A stretch of 64,000 nucleotides of DNA. Source: Pseudomonas fluorescens (GTDB lineage Bacteria; Pseudomonadota; Gammaproteobacteria; Pseudomonadales; Pseudomonadaceae). The stretch is from positions 1,098,501-1,162,500 of the forward strand of contig NZ_CP078138.1 in assembly GCF_019212185.1 (NCBI RefSeq), read 5' to 3'. The first letter of the stretch is position 1; each line of letters opens with the position of its first letter. Made by a program: the position numbers and the translations under genes. Of this stretch, positions 51,774-61,467 are shown piece after piece. The notes beneath the pieces are model-generated. The model saw only the letters and a list, made by a program, of their open reading frames with translations. It was not told the origin of the DNA and searched no databases.

Positions 51774-52934
51774 TTAGTTCTCTTCTTCCTTGGCCATCGG
51801 TGCCGGCGGTGGGCGCAGGCCGATTTCCGCGGTCAGCTTCAGCTCCTTGCCGTTGCGAATAACCACGATGTTGACCTTGTCGGTAGGCTTGATCCGCGCC
51901 ACCTGGTTCATCGAACGGCGGCCATCGCCGGCCGGTTCGCCATCGATGCTCAGAATCACATCACCCAATTGCAGGCCGGCTTTTTGCGCCGGACCGTCGC
52001 GGAAAATTCCCGCCACCACAATCCCCGGACGACCAGACAGGCCGAACGACTCCGCCAGTTCCTGGCTCAGCGGCTGTACCTCAATCCCCAGCCAGCCACG
52101 AATCACCTGGCCGTGCTCGATGATCGACTTCATCACTTCCATGGCGAGCTTGATCGGAATGGCGAAGCCGATGCCCTGGGATCCGCCGGATTTGGAGAAG
52201 ATCGCCGTGTTGATTCCGGTCAGGTTGCCATTGGCGTCCACCAGCGCACCACCGGAGTTGCCGGGGTTGATCGCCGCGTCGGTCTGGATGAAGTCTTCGT
52301 AGTTGTTAAGGCCCAGTTGATTGCGCCCGGTGGCGCTGATGATGCCCATGGTCACGGTCTGGCCGACGCCAAACGGGTTGCCGATGGCCAGTGCGACGTC
52401 GCCGACGCGGATGCTTTCCGAGCGGCCGACGGTGATTGCTGGCAGGTTCTTCAGGTCGATTTTCAACACTGCCAGGTCGGTTTCCGGGTCGCTGCCGATG
52501 ACCCGGGCGAGAGTCTCACGGCCGTCCTTGAGGGCGACCACGATCTGGTCGGCACCAGAGGTCACATGGTTGTTGGTCAGCAGGTAACCTTCCGGGCTCA
52601 TGATCACGCCGGAACCGAGGCTCGATTCCATGCGCTTCTGCTTGGGCGCGTTGTCGCCGAAGAAACGCCGGAACTGCGGGTCTTCAAACAGCGGGTGGCT
52701 GGTTTTGTTGACCACTTTGGTGGTGTAGAGGTTGACCACCGCCGGTGCGGCGATTACTACCGCGTCGGCGTAGGACACCGGACCCTGTTGCGTCAGCGTG
52801 GTCTGCGGGGCCTGCTGGAGGTTGACGTCCAGGCTTGGCAGCCCGACCCATTGCGGATAACGCTGGATAATCAGCAACGCAATCAGCACGCCGGCCAACA
52901 GCGGCCAGCCAAAAAAACGCAGACCCTTGAGCAT
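51774..52934 (-). CDS. algW: DegS-type periplasmic serine protease AlgW
   Basis: Inner-membrane-anchored trypsin-like protease with one PDZ domain; in Pseudomonas it cleaves MucA and frees the envelope-stress sigma factor AlgU. 386 residues. Anchor MLKGLRFFGWPLLAGVLIAL; catalytic H123 (LLTNNHVTSGA), D153 (ETDLAVLKID) and S227 (INPGNSGGALVD). The PDZ domain spans about residues 275-370 (GRPGIVVAGIFRDGPAQKAG). C-terminal tail PPPAPMAKEEEN. Convergent with hisC; promoter in the 102-base gap shared with the Nif3-like gene. Confidence 0.95.
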   Translation of the reverse strand: MLKGLRFFGWPLLAGVLIALLIIQRYPQWVGLPSLDVNLQQAPQTTLTQQGPVSYADAVVIAAPAVVNLYTTKVVNKTSHPLFEDPQFRRFFGDNAPKQKRMESSLGSGVIMSPEGYLLTNNHVTSGADQIVVALKDGRETLARVIGSDPETDLAVLKIDLKNLPAITVGRSESIRVGDVALAIGNPFGVGQTVTMGIISATGRNQLGLNNYEDFIQTDAAINPGNSGGALVDANGNLTGINTAIFSKSGGSQGIGFAIPIKLAMEVMKSIIEHGQVIRGWLGIEVQPLSQELAESFGLSGRPGIVVAGIFRDGPAQKAGLQLGDVILSIDGEPAGDGRRSMNQVARIKPTDKVNIVVIRNGKELKLTAEIGLRPPPAPMAKEEEN

Positions 52935-52987
52935 TGAACAAATCCTGGGAGGTTACGAGGGGCCCGAGACGGCCCATAATGTCGCGC

Positions 52988-53015
52988 ATTATACGAGGCC
53001 GCGCGCGCCTCTGAA
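52988..53015 (-). promoter_or_regulatory. Candidate sigma-70 promoter of algW
   Basis: On the minus strand a perfect -10 TATAAT (52993-52988) lies 16 bases after TTCAGA (53015-53010), a 4 of 6 match to the -35. It is about 55 bases before the algW start. Confidence 0.5.
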
Positions 53016-53036
53016 CGGGATATTTAGGAGTCTTTG

Positions 53037-53795
53037 ATGGCCGTTGCCCTGAGCACCCTGGTAGAAGAAGCAGATCGTTATCTGGGCAGTTCGCGAATTG
53101 CCGATTATTGCCCCAATGGCCTGCAGGTCGAGGGCCGGCCGCAGGTCATGCGGATCGTCAGCGGGGTCACCGCCAGTCAGGCCTTGCTCGATGCTGCGGT
53201 GGAGGCCAATGCCGACCTGATCCTGGTCCACCACGGTTATTTCTGGAAGGGCGAAAACCCCTGCATCACCGGCATGAAACAACGTCGGCTGAAGACCCTG
53301 CTCAAGCACGATATCAGCTTGCTGGCGTATCACCTGCCGCTGGATCTGCATGCGGACGTCGGCAACAACGTGCAACTGGCCAGGCAACTGGACATCACCG
53401 TCGAAGGCCCGCTGGACCCGGATAATGCCAAAGTGGTCGGCCTTGTGGGTTCGTTGGCTGAGCCGATGACCGCGCGCGACTTCGCTCGGCATGTGCAGGA
53501 AGTGATGGGCCGTGAGCCGTTGCTGATCGAAGGTGAGGCGATGATTCGTCGCATTGGCTGGTGCACCGGTGGCGGCCAGGGCTATATCGATCAGGCGGTG
53601 CAAGCGGGTGTCGATCTGTACCTGAGCGGCGAGGCTTCCGAGCAGACCTTCCATAGCGCCCGGGAAAATGGCATCAGCTTCATTGCCGCTGGTCATCACG
53701 CCACCGAGCGGTATGGCGTGCAGGCGTTGGGCGAGTATCTGGCGCGCCGGTTTGCCCTGGAGCACATCTTCATCGATTGCCCGAATCCGATCTGA
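53037..53795 (+). CDS. Nif3-like dinuclear metal center protein
   Basis: NIF3/DUF34 family (YbgI-like), 252 residues; binds two metals and is linked to GTP cyclohydrolase-like or wall-related activity, but its physiological reaction is unsettled. Metal-site histidines in LILVHHGYFWKGE and AAGHHATERYGVQ. Conserved ADYCPNGLQVEG near the N-terminus. ATG chosen over TTG one codon upstream because TAGGAG at 53025 is well spaced for it. Divergent from algW. Confidence 0.9.
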   Translation: MAVALSTLVEEADRYLGSSRIADYCPNGLQVEGRPQVMRIVSGVTASQALLDAAVEANADLILVHHGYFWKGENPCITGMKQRRLKTLLKHDISLLAYHLPLDLHADVGNNVQLARQLDITVEGPLDPDNAKVVGLVGSLAEPMTARDFARHVQEVMGREPLLIEGEAMIRRIGWCTGGGQGYIDQAVQAGVDLYLSGEASEQTFHSARENGISFIAAGHHATERYGVQALGEYLARRFALEHIFIDCPNPI

Positions 53796-53809
53796 CGGCC
53801 AAACAGGCA

Positions 53810-53903
53810 GGTATATTGATATACCCTTTCGATCTAGTTGGCGTCCTGATTAGAAGAGGACGCTGTGCTAGGATTTCCCGCTCGAACACGGCCCGCTGGC
53901 CGT
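53810..53903 (+). promoter_or_regulatory. Leader region of cysDN with three dyads
   Basis: In the 134 bases before cysD lie GGTATAT-TG-ATATACC (53810-53825, perfect 16-base palindrome), GCGTCCT-N9-AGGACGC (53841-53863) and ACGGCC-CGCT-GGCCGT (53888-53903). Sulfate-assimilation genes are usually CysB-controlled; none of these clearly matches a CysB site, so role unknown. Confidence 0.4.
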
Positions 53904-53929
53904 TCATAAGAAAGTTTTCGTGAGTAGCC

Positions 53930-54847
53930 ATGGTCGACAAACTGACGCATCTGAAACAGCTGGAGGCGGAAAGCATCCACATCATCCGTGAGGTGGCCGC
54001 CGAGTTCGATAACCCGGTGATGCTGTACTCCATCGGTAAAGACTCCGCCGTGATGCTGCATCTCGCGCGCAAGGCATTCTTCCCGGGCAAGCTGCCGTTT
54101 CCGGTGATGCACGTCGACACCCAGTGGAAATTCCAGGAGATGTACCGCTTCCGCGACAAAATGGTCGAAGAGCTGGGCCTGGACCTGATCACCCACGTCA
54201 ACCCGGACGGCGTGGCGCAGGGCATCAACCCCTTCACCCACGGCAGTGCCAAGCACACCGACATCATGAAGACCGAGGGCCTCAAGCAGGCGTTGGACAA
54301 GCATGGTTTCGATGCAGCCTTCGGTGGTGCCCGCCGCGACGAAGAAAAGTCCCGAGCCAAAGAGCGCGTGTACTCGTTCCGCGACAGCAAGCACCGCTGG
54401 GATCCGAAGAACCAGCGCCCTGAGCTGTGGAACGTTTACAACGGCAAGGTCAACAAGGGCGAGTCGATCCGCGTATTCCCGCTGTCGAACTGGACCGAAC
54501 TGGACATCTGGCAGTACATCTACCTGGAAGGCATTCCGATCGTCCCGCTGTACTTCGCCGCCGAGCGTGAAGTTATCGAGAAGAACGGCACCCTGATCAT
54601 GATCGACGACGAGCGCATCCTCGAACACCTGAGCGACGAAGACAAAGCCCGCATCGTCAAAAAGAAAGTGCGTTTCCGTACCCTTGGTTGCTACCCGTTG
54701 ACGGGCGCGGTGGAGTCCGAGGCTGAAAGCCTGACGGACATCATTCAGGAAATGCTCCTGACGCGAACTTCCGAGCGCCAGGGCCGTGTCATCGACCACG
54801 ATGGCGCCGGCTCGATGGAAGATAAGAAACGTCAGGGTTATTTCTAA
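53930..54847 (+). CDS. cysD: Sulfate adenylyltransferase subunit 2
   Basis: Small subunit of ATP sulfurylase, making APS from ATP and sulfate. 305 residues; PP-loop of the PAPS-reductase family as [18 protein letters not shown]. Start [39 protein letters not shown] and the C-terminal [15 protein letters not shown] are characteristic. cysN follows 9 bases on. Confidence 0.97.
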   Translation: MVDKLTHLKQLEAESIHIIREVAAEFDNPVMLYSIGKDSAVMLHLARKAFFPGKLPFPVMHVDTQWKFQEMYRFRDKMVEELGLDLITHVNPDGVAQGINPFTHGSAKHTDIMKTEGLKQALDKHGFDAAFGGARRDEEKSRAKERVYSFRDSKHRWDPKNQRPELWNVYNGKVNKGESIRVFPLSNWTELDIWQYIYLEGIPIVPLYFAAEREVIEKNGTLIMIDDERILEHLSDEDKARIVKKKVRFRTLGCYPLTGAVESEAESLTDIIQEMLLTRTSERQGRVIDHDGAGSMEDKKRQGYF

Positions 54848-54856
54848 GGGGTTGTC

Positions 54857-56755
54857 ATGTCGCACGTATCTGATTTGATCAGCGAGGACATCCTCGCCTA
54901 CCTGGGCCAGCACGAACGTAAAGAGCTGCTGCGCTTTCTGACCTGCGGTAACGTCGATGACGGCAAGAGCACCCTGATCGGGCGCCTGCTGCACGACTCC
55001 AAGATGATCTACGAAGATCACCTGGAAGCCATTACCCGCGACTCGAAAAAAGTCGGCACCACCGGCGACGATATCGACCTGGCATTGCTGGTCGACGGCC
55101 TGCAGGCCGAGCGTGAACAAGGCATCACCATCGATGTCGCGTATCGCTACTTCTCTACCGCCAAGCGCAAATTCATCATCGCCGACACCCCCGGCCATGA
55201 GCAGTACACCCGCAACATGGCCACCGGTGCATCCACCTGTGACCTGGCGATCATCCTGGTCGACGCTCGTTACGGCGTGCAAACCCAGACCCGTCGCCAC
55301 AGCTTCATCGCCTCGTTGCTGGGCATCAAGCACATCGTTGTCGCCATCAACAAGATGGACCTCAAGGGCTTCGACCAGGGCGTGTTCGAGTCGATCAAGG
55401 CCGACTACCTGCAGTTCGCTGAAGGCCTGAAATCGCAACCGACCAGCATGCACTTCGTGCCGATGTCTGCCCTCAAGGGCGACAACGTGGTGAACAAGTC
55501 CGAGCGCTCGCCGTGGTACACCGGTCAGTCGCTGATGGAAATCCTTGAGACCGTGGAAGTGGCGGGCGACCGCAACTTCACCGACCTGCGTTTCCCGGTG
55601 CAGTACGTCAACCGTCCGAACCTGAACTTCCGTGGCTTCGCCGGCACCCTGGCCAGCGGCATCGTCAAGAAAGGCGACGAAGTCGTCGTTCTGCCATCAG
55701 GCAAGAGCAGCCGCGTGAAATCCATCGTCACCTTCGAGGGTGAGCTGGAACACGCCGGCCCTGGTCAGGCAGTGACGCTGACCATGGAAGACGAGATCGA
55801 CATTTCCCGTGGCGACCTGCTGGTCCACGCCGACAACGTGCCGCCGGTGACCGACAGTTTCGAAGCCATGCTGGTATGGATGGCTGAGGAGCCGATGCTC
55901 CCGGGCAAGAAATACGACATCAAGCGCGCCACCAGCTACGTGCCGGGTTCGATTGCCAGCATCGTCAACAAGGTCGACGTCAATACCCTGGAAGAAGGTC
56001 CGGCCAGTGCCTTGCAATTGAACGAAATCGGCAAGGTCAAGATCGCGCTCGACGCGCCGATTGCCCTCGACGGTTACGACAGCAACCGCACCACTGGCGC
56101 CTTCATCATCATTGACCGCCTGACCAACGGCACCGTCGGCGCCGGCATGATCGTCGCCCAGCCACTGGCCCACGGCAACGCCACGCACCACGGCAAGTTG
56201 GCCCACGTGGCCACCGAAGAACGTGCCCAGCGCTTCGGCCAGCAACCGGCCACCGTGCTGTTCAGCGGCTTGTCCGGCGCTGGCAAAAGCACCCTGGCCT
56301 ATGCGGTCGAGCGCAAGCTGTTCGACCTCGGTCGTGCGGTGTTCGTGCTGGATGGCCAAAACCTGCGTCACGACCTCAACAAAGGTCTGCCACAGGATCG
56401 CGCCGGACGTACCGAGAACTGGCGTCGTGCTGCCCACGTGGCGCGTCAGTTCAACGAAGCGGGCCTGCTGACCCTGGCCGCGTTCGTTGCGCCAAGCGCA
56501 GAAGGTCGCGAGCAAGCCCGTGACTTGATCGGCAAGGAGCGTCTGTTGACGGTCTACGTCCAGGCCTCGCCAGCGGTCTGCGCGCAACGTGACCCGCAAG
56601 GCCTGTACGCGGCAGCCGGGGATAACATCCCGGGCGAATCCTTCCCGTACGACGTGCCGCTGGATGCCGATCTGGTGATCGACACCCAGTCCGTGTCACT
56701 GGAAGAGGGCGTCAAGCAAGTGCTGGATCTGCTGCGCCAGCGTGGGGCGATCTAA
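54857..56755 (+). CDS. cysNC: Bifunctional sulfate adenylyltransferase subunit 1 / adenylylsulfate kinase
   Basis: 632-residue fusion. The N-terminal GTPase (CysN) drives APS synthesis with Cys[28 protein letters not shown] and NKMDLKGF. Beta-barrel domains follow to about residue 450. The C-terminal APS kinase (CysC) starts at about 465 with P-loop [12 protein letters not shown] and has [14 protein letters not shown]. Together with CysD it converts sulfate to PAPS. Start [20 protein letters not shown]. Followed by a strong terminator. Confidence 0.96.
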   Translation: MSHVSDLISEDILAYLGQHERKELLRFLTCGNVDDGKSTLIGRLLHDSKMIYEDHLEAITRDSKKVGTTGDDIDLALLVDGLQAEREQGITIDVAYRYFSTAKRKFIIADTPGHEQYTRNMATGASTCDLAIILVDARYGVQTQTRRHSFIASLLGIKHIVVAINKMDLKGFDQGVFESIKADYLQFAEGLKSQPTSMHFVPMSALKGDNVVNKSERSPWYTGQSLMEILETVEVAGDRNFTDLRFPVQYVNRPNLNFRGFAGTLASGIVKKGDEVVVLPSGKSSRVKSIVTFEGELEHAGPGQAVTLTMEDEIDISRGDLLVHADNVPPVTDSFEAMLVWMAEEPMLPGKKYDIKRATSYVPGSIASIVNKVDVNTLEEGPASALQLNEIGKVKIALDAPIALDGYDSNRTTGAFIIIDRLTNGTVGAGMIVAQPLAHGNATHHGKLAHVATEERAQRFGQQPATVLFSGLSGAGKSTLAYAVERKLFDLGRAVFVLDGQNLRHDLNKGLPQDRAGRTENWRRAAHVARQFNEAGLLTLAAFVAPSAEGREQARDLIGKERLLTVYVQASPAVCAQRDPQGLYAAAGDNIPGESFPYDVPLDADLVIDTQSVSLEEGVKQVLDLLRQRGAI

Positions 56756-56772
56756 GCCTTAGCGGTTAAAGA

Positions 56773-56809
56773 AAAACCCGCCGATGAGTGATCATCGGCG
56801 GGTTTTTTT
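56773..56809 (+). terminator. Terminator after cysNC
   Basis: Stem AAAACCCGCCGATGA / TCATCGGCGGGTTTT with loop GTGAT-like bases and a run of seven T. Confidence 0.92.
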
Positions 56810-56850
56810 GTGTCTCTTGGCTTGCCCGCGATTGGGCCGGTACCGGCGCC

Positions 56851-57756
56851 TCAGGACTTTGCCGGATATTCTCGATGCATCTGCGCGAGCAGAGCATCCT
56901 TGTCCTGCCACAACTGGTTAATCCAGCCCTGGAACTGCAGGCGGTAGTCGCCGTCCTGGTCGTAGTTCTTGCCGATGAACTGCGGAGGGATCTCCAGTTC
57001 TTCGAGGTGCACCACCACGTCTTCAACATTGCCGCACAGCAGGTCCCAGAAGCCGGGGCGGCCGGCCGGGTAGTGGATGGTCACGTTGACGATGGATTCC
57101 AGTTGCTCGCCCATGGCATCGAGAACGAAGGCAATGCCGCCGGCCTTGGGTTTGAGCAGGTATTTGAATGGCGATTGTTGTTGCCTGTGCTTGCCCTCGG
57201 TGAAGCGTGTGCCTTCGACGAAGTTGAAAATACCCACGGGACTGTTGCGAAACTTCGCACAGGTCTTGCGGGTGGTTTCCAGGTCCTTGCCTTTCTTTTC
57301 CGGGTGCTTCTCCAGGTAGGCCTTGGAGTAGCGCTTCATGAACGGAAAGCCCAAGGCCCACCAGGCCAGGCCGATCACCGGGACCCAGATCAATTCCTGC
57401 TTGAGGAAGAACTTCAGCGGCTGAATGCGCCGGTTGAGTACGTATTGCAGCACCAGAATGTCGACCCAGCTCTGGTGGTTGCTGGTGATCAGGTAGGAGT
57501 GCTGGTAGTCCAGGCCTTGCAGGCCGCTGACGTGCCAGCGGGTGCGCCGGACCAGATTCATCCAGCCCTTGTTGAGGCTGATCCAGGCTTCGTGGGTGTG
57601 ACTCATCAGCCAGCCGGCAATGCGCTGGGTGAATGCGAACGGCAAGGCCTTGACCAGCGCCACGCAGAACAGGAACGAGCACAGCAGGATAGTGTTGAGT
57701 GCCAGTAACAGCGCCGCAATCACGCCGCGGACAGGAGCAGGGAGAAAATCCAGCAT
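56851..57756 (-). CDS. PlsC-like acyltransferase (YihG family)
   Basis: Membrane-bound 1-acylglycerol-3-phosphate-type acyltransferase, 301 residues; family YihG/YihG-like, which edits phospholipid acyl chains. N-terminal helix (GVIAALLLALNTILLCSFLF). Catalytic HX4D is NHQSWVD; the second motif is FVEGTRFTEGKH. Exact acceptor unknown. Its ATG directly abuts the pta stop, so it is co-transcribed with and after pta. C-terminus near MHREYPAKS. Confidence 0.88.
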   Translation of the reverse strand: MLDFLPAPVRGVIAALLLALNTILLCSFLFCVALVKALPFAFTQRIAGWLMSHTHEAWISLNKGWMNLVRRTRWHVSGLQGLDYQHSYLITSNHQSWVDILVLQYVLNRRIQPLKFFLKQELIWVPVIGLAWWALGFPFMKRYSKAYLEKHPEKKGKDLETTRKTCAKFRNSPVGIFNFVEGTRFTEGKHRQQQSPFKYLLKPKAGGIAFVLDAMGEQLESIVNVTIHYPAGRPGFWDLLCGNVEDVVVHLEELEIPPQFIGKNYDQDGDYRLQFQGWINQLWQDKDALLAQMHREYPAKS

Positions 57757-59856
57757 TTAGACATCCACAGGTCGGTTGGCGGCTTGAATCGCGGTCAGGG
57801 CGATGGTGTAGACGATGTCGTCGACCTGGGCGCCGCGCGGCAAGTCATTCACCGGTTTGCGCAGGCCTTGCAGCATCGGGCCAAGGCTGACGCAATCGGC
57901 GCTGCGCTGCACGGCCTTGTGGGTGGTGTTGCCGGTGTTCAGGTCCGGGAAGATGAACACTGTGGCGCGACCGGCCACCTGGCTGTTGGGCGCCAGTTGC
58001 CGGGCCACGTCGGCATTGGCGGCGGCGTCGTACTGCAGCGGGCCATCGATCAGCAGGGTACGTTGCGCCTCATGGGCCAGCAGGGTCGCTTCGCGGACCT
58101 TCTCGACTTCCTCGCCACTGGCGGAATCGCCGCTGGAATAGCTGAGCATCGCCACCCGTGGGCTGATGCCGAACGCGGCTGCAGAGTCGGCGCTTTGCAG
58201 GGCAATTTCCGCCAGTTCGCTGGCGCTCGGGTGCGGGTTCATGATGCAGTCGCCGTAGACCAGCACTTCTTCCGGAAACAGCATGAAGAACACCGACGAC
58301 ACCAGGGTACAGCCGGGCGCGGTCTTGATCAGTTGCAGCGCCGGGCGAATGGTATTGGCGGTGGAGTGGATGACCCCCGAGACCAGGCCGTCGACCTCAT
58401 CCAGCGCCAGCATCATGGTGCCGATCACTACCGGATCTTCAAGCTGCTGTTCGGCCATCGGGGCGTTGAGGCTCTTGGTCTTGCGCAGGGCCACCATCGG
58501 CTCGACATAGCGCTCGCGGATCAGGTCCGGGTCGAGGATTTCCAGCCCAGGTGGCAATTCGATGCCCTGGGCGCGGGCCACCGCTTCAACGTCGGCCGGC
58601 TTGGCCAGCAACACGCAGCGGGCAATGCCTCGGGCCTGACAGATCGCCGCCGCTTGCACGGTCAGTGGTTCGCTGCCTTCAGGCAGGACGATTCGTTTGT
58701 TCGCCGCCTGGGCGCGCTGGATCAACTGGTAGCGGAACACCGCTGGCGACAGACGCATCTCCCGCGGCGTGCCGCAGCGCTGGTGCAGCCAGTTGGCGTC
58801 GAGGTGACTGGCGACGAAATCGGTGATGATTTCCGCCCGCTCGCGGTCGTCGATCGGGATTTCCTTGTTCAGGCCGTTCAACTGGTTGGCGGTGTCGTAG
58901 GAACCCGTGCTCACCGACAACACCGGCAAACCGGCCTGCAGGGCTCCACGGCACAGCTCCATGATGCGCGGATCGGGCAGGGTGTCGCTGGTCAGCAACA
59001 GGCCGGCCAGGGGTACCCCGTTGAGTGCAGCCAAGCTGACAGCCAGGATAATGTCGTCGCGATCGCCCGGGGTCACCACCAGCACGCCGGGCTTGAGCAG
59101 CTCCACGGTGTTGCGCATGGTTCGAGCGCAAATGATGATCTTGGTCATGCGCCGTGTTTCGTAGTCGCCGGCATTTAGCACTTGCGCGCCCATCAGGTCG
59201 GCCACGTCGCGGGTGCGCGGGGCATTCAGTTCCGGCTGGAACGGAATGCACCCGAGCAGGCGGAAATCACCACTGCGCAGCAGGGGCGAGTGTTCTTTCA
59301 GGCGTGCGGCGAAGGCTTCCATGCTTTCATCGGTCTTCACCTTGTTGAGGATCACGCCGAGGACTTTCGGGTCTTTCGGCCCGCCGAACAGTTGCGCCTG
59401 CAATTCAACCCTGCCGGACAGCTCGGTGAGCACTTCGTTTTCCGGGGCCGAGACCAGGATCACCTCGGCATCCAGGCTTTTCGCCAGGTGCAGGTTGACC
59501 CGCGCGGCGTAACTGGCGCTGCGGGTGGGCACCATGCCTTCGACGATCAGCACGTCTTTGCCGATCGCGGCTTGCTGGTACAGGGTGACGATTTCTTCCA
59601 GCAACTCATCGAGCTGGCCGTCGCCGAGCATCCGCTCGACGTGCGCCAGGCCCAGGGGTTGCGGTGGTTTCAAACCGTGGGTACGAGCCACCAGTTCGGT
59701 GGAGCGTTCCGGGCCAGTGTCGCCGGGGTGCGGCTGGGCAATCGGTTTGAAGAAGCCGACTTTGAGGCCCGCCCGTTCGAGGGTGCGCACCAGTCCGAGG
59801 CTGATGGAGGTCAGGCCCACACCAAAGTCGGTGGGTGCAATAAAAAAAGTTTGCAT
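57757..59856 (-). CDS. pta: Phosphate acetyltransferase
   Basis: Interconverts acetyl-CoA and acetyl phosphate. 699 residues: an N-terminal P-loop/BioD-like domain (APTDFGVGLTSISLGLVRTL), a DRTGG domain (middle; VTPGDRDDIILAVSLAAL) and the C-terminal PTA_PTB catalytic domain from about residue 375 (RIVLPEGSEPLTVQAA, VSGVIHSTANTIRPALQLI). Start MQTFFIAPTDFG; an extension of 13 codons upstream is unsupported. No ackA is adjacent. A GTCGGCC/GGCCGAC dyad (59886-59906) lies just upstream. Confidence 0.94.
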   Translation of the reverse strand: MQTFFIAPTDFGVGLTSISLGLVRTLERAGLKVGFFKPIAQPHPGDTGPERSTELVARTHGLKPPQPLGLAHVERMLGDGQLDELLEEIVTLYQQAAIGKDVLIVEGMVPTRSASYAARVNLHLAKSLDAEVILVSAPENEVLTELSGRVELQAQLFGGPKDPKVLGVILNKVKTDESMEAFAARLKEHSPLLRSGDFRLLGCIPFQPELNAPRTRDVADLMGAQVLNAGDYETRRMTKIIICARTMRNTVELLKPGVLVVTPGDRDDIILAVSLAALNGVPLAGLLLTSDTLPDPRIMELCRGALQAGLPVLSVSTGSYDTANQLNGLNKEIPIDDRERAEIITDFVASHLDANWLHQRCGTPREMRLSPAVFRYQLIQRAQAANKRIVLPEGSEPLTVQAAAICQARGIARCVLLAKPADVEAVARAQGIELPPGLEILDPDLIRERYVEPMVALRKTKSLNAPMAEQQLEDPVVIGTMMLALDEVDGLVSGVIHSTANTIRPALQLIKTAPGCTLVSSVFFMLFPEEVLVYGDCIMNPHPSASELAEIALQSADSAAAFGISPRVAMLSYSSGDSASGEEVEKVREATLLAHEAQRTLLIDGPLQYDAAANADVARQLAPNSQVAGRATVFIFPDLNTGNTTHKAVQRSADCVSLGPMLQGLRKPVNDLPRGAQVDDIVYTIALTAIQAANRPVDV

Positions 59857-59915
59857 GCGAATTCTCTGCGGGTGCATGGCAAGGTGTCGGCCCAAGCCTG
59901 GCCGACGACCGAAAT

Positions 59916-60119
59916 TCAGACGACAAGGTTAGCGCTAACCGCGCCTTGAGCGCACCAACCGCACGCGAAGGGCTGGCCAATTTTTTCCTGGCGTTGCAGC
60001 GGGTCTTCGACCCAGGCCCGGGATTGCCAGGGTGGCTGGTGCCGAAGGTGCTGGGTGTGGCCGCAGGATAGCTCGGCCACCCAGTGGCCTTCTTCGTCCT
60101 GATGGAAACCGGTGATCAT
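59916..60119 (-). CDS. DUF3565 domain protein
   Basis: Small protein of 67 residues, function unknown. MITGFHQDEEGHWVAELSCG and GQPFACGWCAQGA show a paired Cys/His arrangement (SCGHTQHLRH and CGWC) that could hold a zinc; this is inference. The start at 60119 fits the family N-terminus; an ATG further upstream extends into a region without conservation. The last codons contain a perfect 14-base palindrome GGTTAGCGCTAACC (59927-59940). Divergent from slyD, 103 bases away; upstream of pta on the same strand. Confidence 0.72.
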   Translation of the reverse strand: MITGFHQDEEGHWVAELSCGHTQHLRHQPPWQSRAWVEDPLQRQEKIGQPFACGWCAQGAVSANLVV

Positions 60120-60222
60120 CGATAGGGTCGACGCGGGCCGTTGGTCCGGGTTCCGTTCGCTTTCGGGCGATTGCTTCGCTAAACTTGTCCATTCTTTATT
60201 CTTCTGCAAAAGGTCTCGCCCC

Positions 60223-60708
60223 ATGCTGATCGCCGCCAATAAGGCTGTCTCCATCGACTATACCCTGACCAACGACGCTGGTGAGGTCATCGACAGCTCC
60301 GCCGGCGGCGCACCGCTGGTCTACCTGCAAGGCGCAGGCAACATCATTCCAGGCCTGGAAAAAGCCCTGGAAGGTAAAGCAGTCGGCGACGAGCTGAAAG
60401 TGTCCGTTGAGCCTGAAGACGCTTACGGCGAGTACGCTGCTGAACTGGTCAGCACCCTGAGCCGCAGCATGTTCGAAGGCGTCGACGAACTGGAAGTGGG
60501 CATGCAGTTCCACGCTTCCGCGCCGGACGGCCAGATGCAAATCGTCACTATCCGTGACCTGGACGGCGACGACGTCACCGTTGACGGCAACCACCCATTG
60601 GCTGGCCAGCGCCTGACGTTCGAAGTCAAGATCGTGGCTATCCGTGACGCCAGCCAGGAAGAAGTGGCTCACGGCCACGTTCATGGCGAAGGTGGTCACC
60701 ACCACTGA
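60223..60708 (+). CDS. slyD: FKBP-type peptidyl-prolyl isomerase SlyD
   Basis: Prolyl isomerase and chaperone of the SlyD type, also a nickel-binding protein. 161 residues. FKBP domain with the inserted IF chaperone loop: MLIAANKAVSIDYTLTNDAG, GAGNIIPGLEKALEGKAVGD, HPLAGQRLTFEVKIV. C-terminal histidine-rich tail HGHVHGEGGHHH, shorter than the E. coli one. Start chosen at MLIAANKA. Followed by a terminator. Confidence 0.94.
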   Translation: MLIAANKAVSIDYTLTNDAGEVIDSSAGGAPLVYLQGAGNIIPGLEKALEGKAVGDELKVSVEPEDAYGEYAAELVSTLSRSMFEGVDELEVGMQFHASAPDGQMQIVTIRDLDGDDVTVDGNHPLAGQRLTFEVKIVAIRDASQEEVAHGHVHGEGGHHH

Positions 60709-60736
60709 TATCTGCGCTAAGCTCAGATATCTGGAG

Positions 60737-60760
60737 AGGCGCCCGAGGGGCGCCTTTTTA
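60737..60760 (+). terminator. Terminator after slyD
   Basis: Stem AGGCGCCC-GAG-GGGCGCCT followed by TTTTTA. Just before it ATATCTG...CAGATAT forms a second hairpin. Confidence 0.85.
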
Positions 60761-60839
60761 GTCGGCGACGTTCAACGGACGCCGGAGCATAGCGTGCTAA
60801 GGGCTTTTCGAGAAAAACACGGGATATCTGGAGTTTGCC

Positions 60840-61322
60840 ATGAGTGCTTTTCACGACCTTACATTGAAAACTCTGGACGGTGCGGCATTGCCGCTGGCGC
60901 CTTTCAAAGGCCATGTCGTACTGGTGGTCAACGTCGCGTCCAAGTGTGGTCTGACCCCACAATATGCTGCTCTGGAAAACCTCTATCAGCAATATAAGGG
61001 GCAGGGTTTCAGCGTCCTCGGTTTGCCGTGCAACCAGTTTGCCGGGCAGGAGCCGGGCACTGAGAGCGAGATCAAGGATTTTTGCAGCCTCAACTATGGC
61101 GTGAGCTTCCCGTTGTCGAGCAAGCTGGAGGTCAACGGTCACGAGCGTCACCAACTGTATCGGCTGTTGGCCGGCGAAGGAGCGGAATTTCCCGGGGACA
61201 TCACCTGGAACTTCGAAAAATTCCTGCTGGGTAAAGACGGCCGCGTTCTGGCGCGTTTCTCACCGCGCACTGCTCCGGATGATCCTACGGTGGTGCAAGC
61301 TATCGAGAAGGCGTTGCGCTAG
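60840..61322 (+). CDS. Glutathione peroxidase (Cys type)
   Basis: Thiol peroxidase of the GPx family, 160 residues. Peroxidatic C36 in NVASKCGLTPQY; the second conserved stretch GLPCNQFAGQEPG holds the Gln and the resolving-type Cys, and ITWNFEKFLLGKDG the Trp and Asn. Bacterial Cys-GPx usually take electrons from thioredoxin rather than glutathione. Start MSAFHDLTLKTLDGAALPLA. No signal peptide. Likely its own unit; no gene lies in the 145 bases after it. Confidence 0.9.
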   Translation: MSAFHDLTLKTLDGAALPLAPFKGHVVLVVNVASKCGLTPQYAALENLYQQYKGQGFSVLGLPCNQFAGQEPGTESEIKDFCSLNYGVSFPLSSKLEVNGHERHQLYRLLAGEGAEFPGDITWNFEKFLLGKDGRVLARFSPRTAPDDPTVVQAIEKALR

Positions 61323-61467
61323 TTTGCCTTTGCTGGCGCCGGGATCCCGGCCCAGCAAATTCTCCCTTCGTTTTAAACCTTAATCATTCAAATCAATAGT
61401 GCTACCCAAAGCATTCATCGCTCCATATTATGCTCGTCATAAACCTCGCGTCCCTGTGGAGTGCCGC

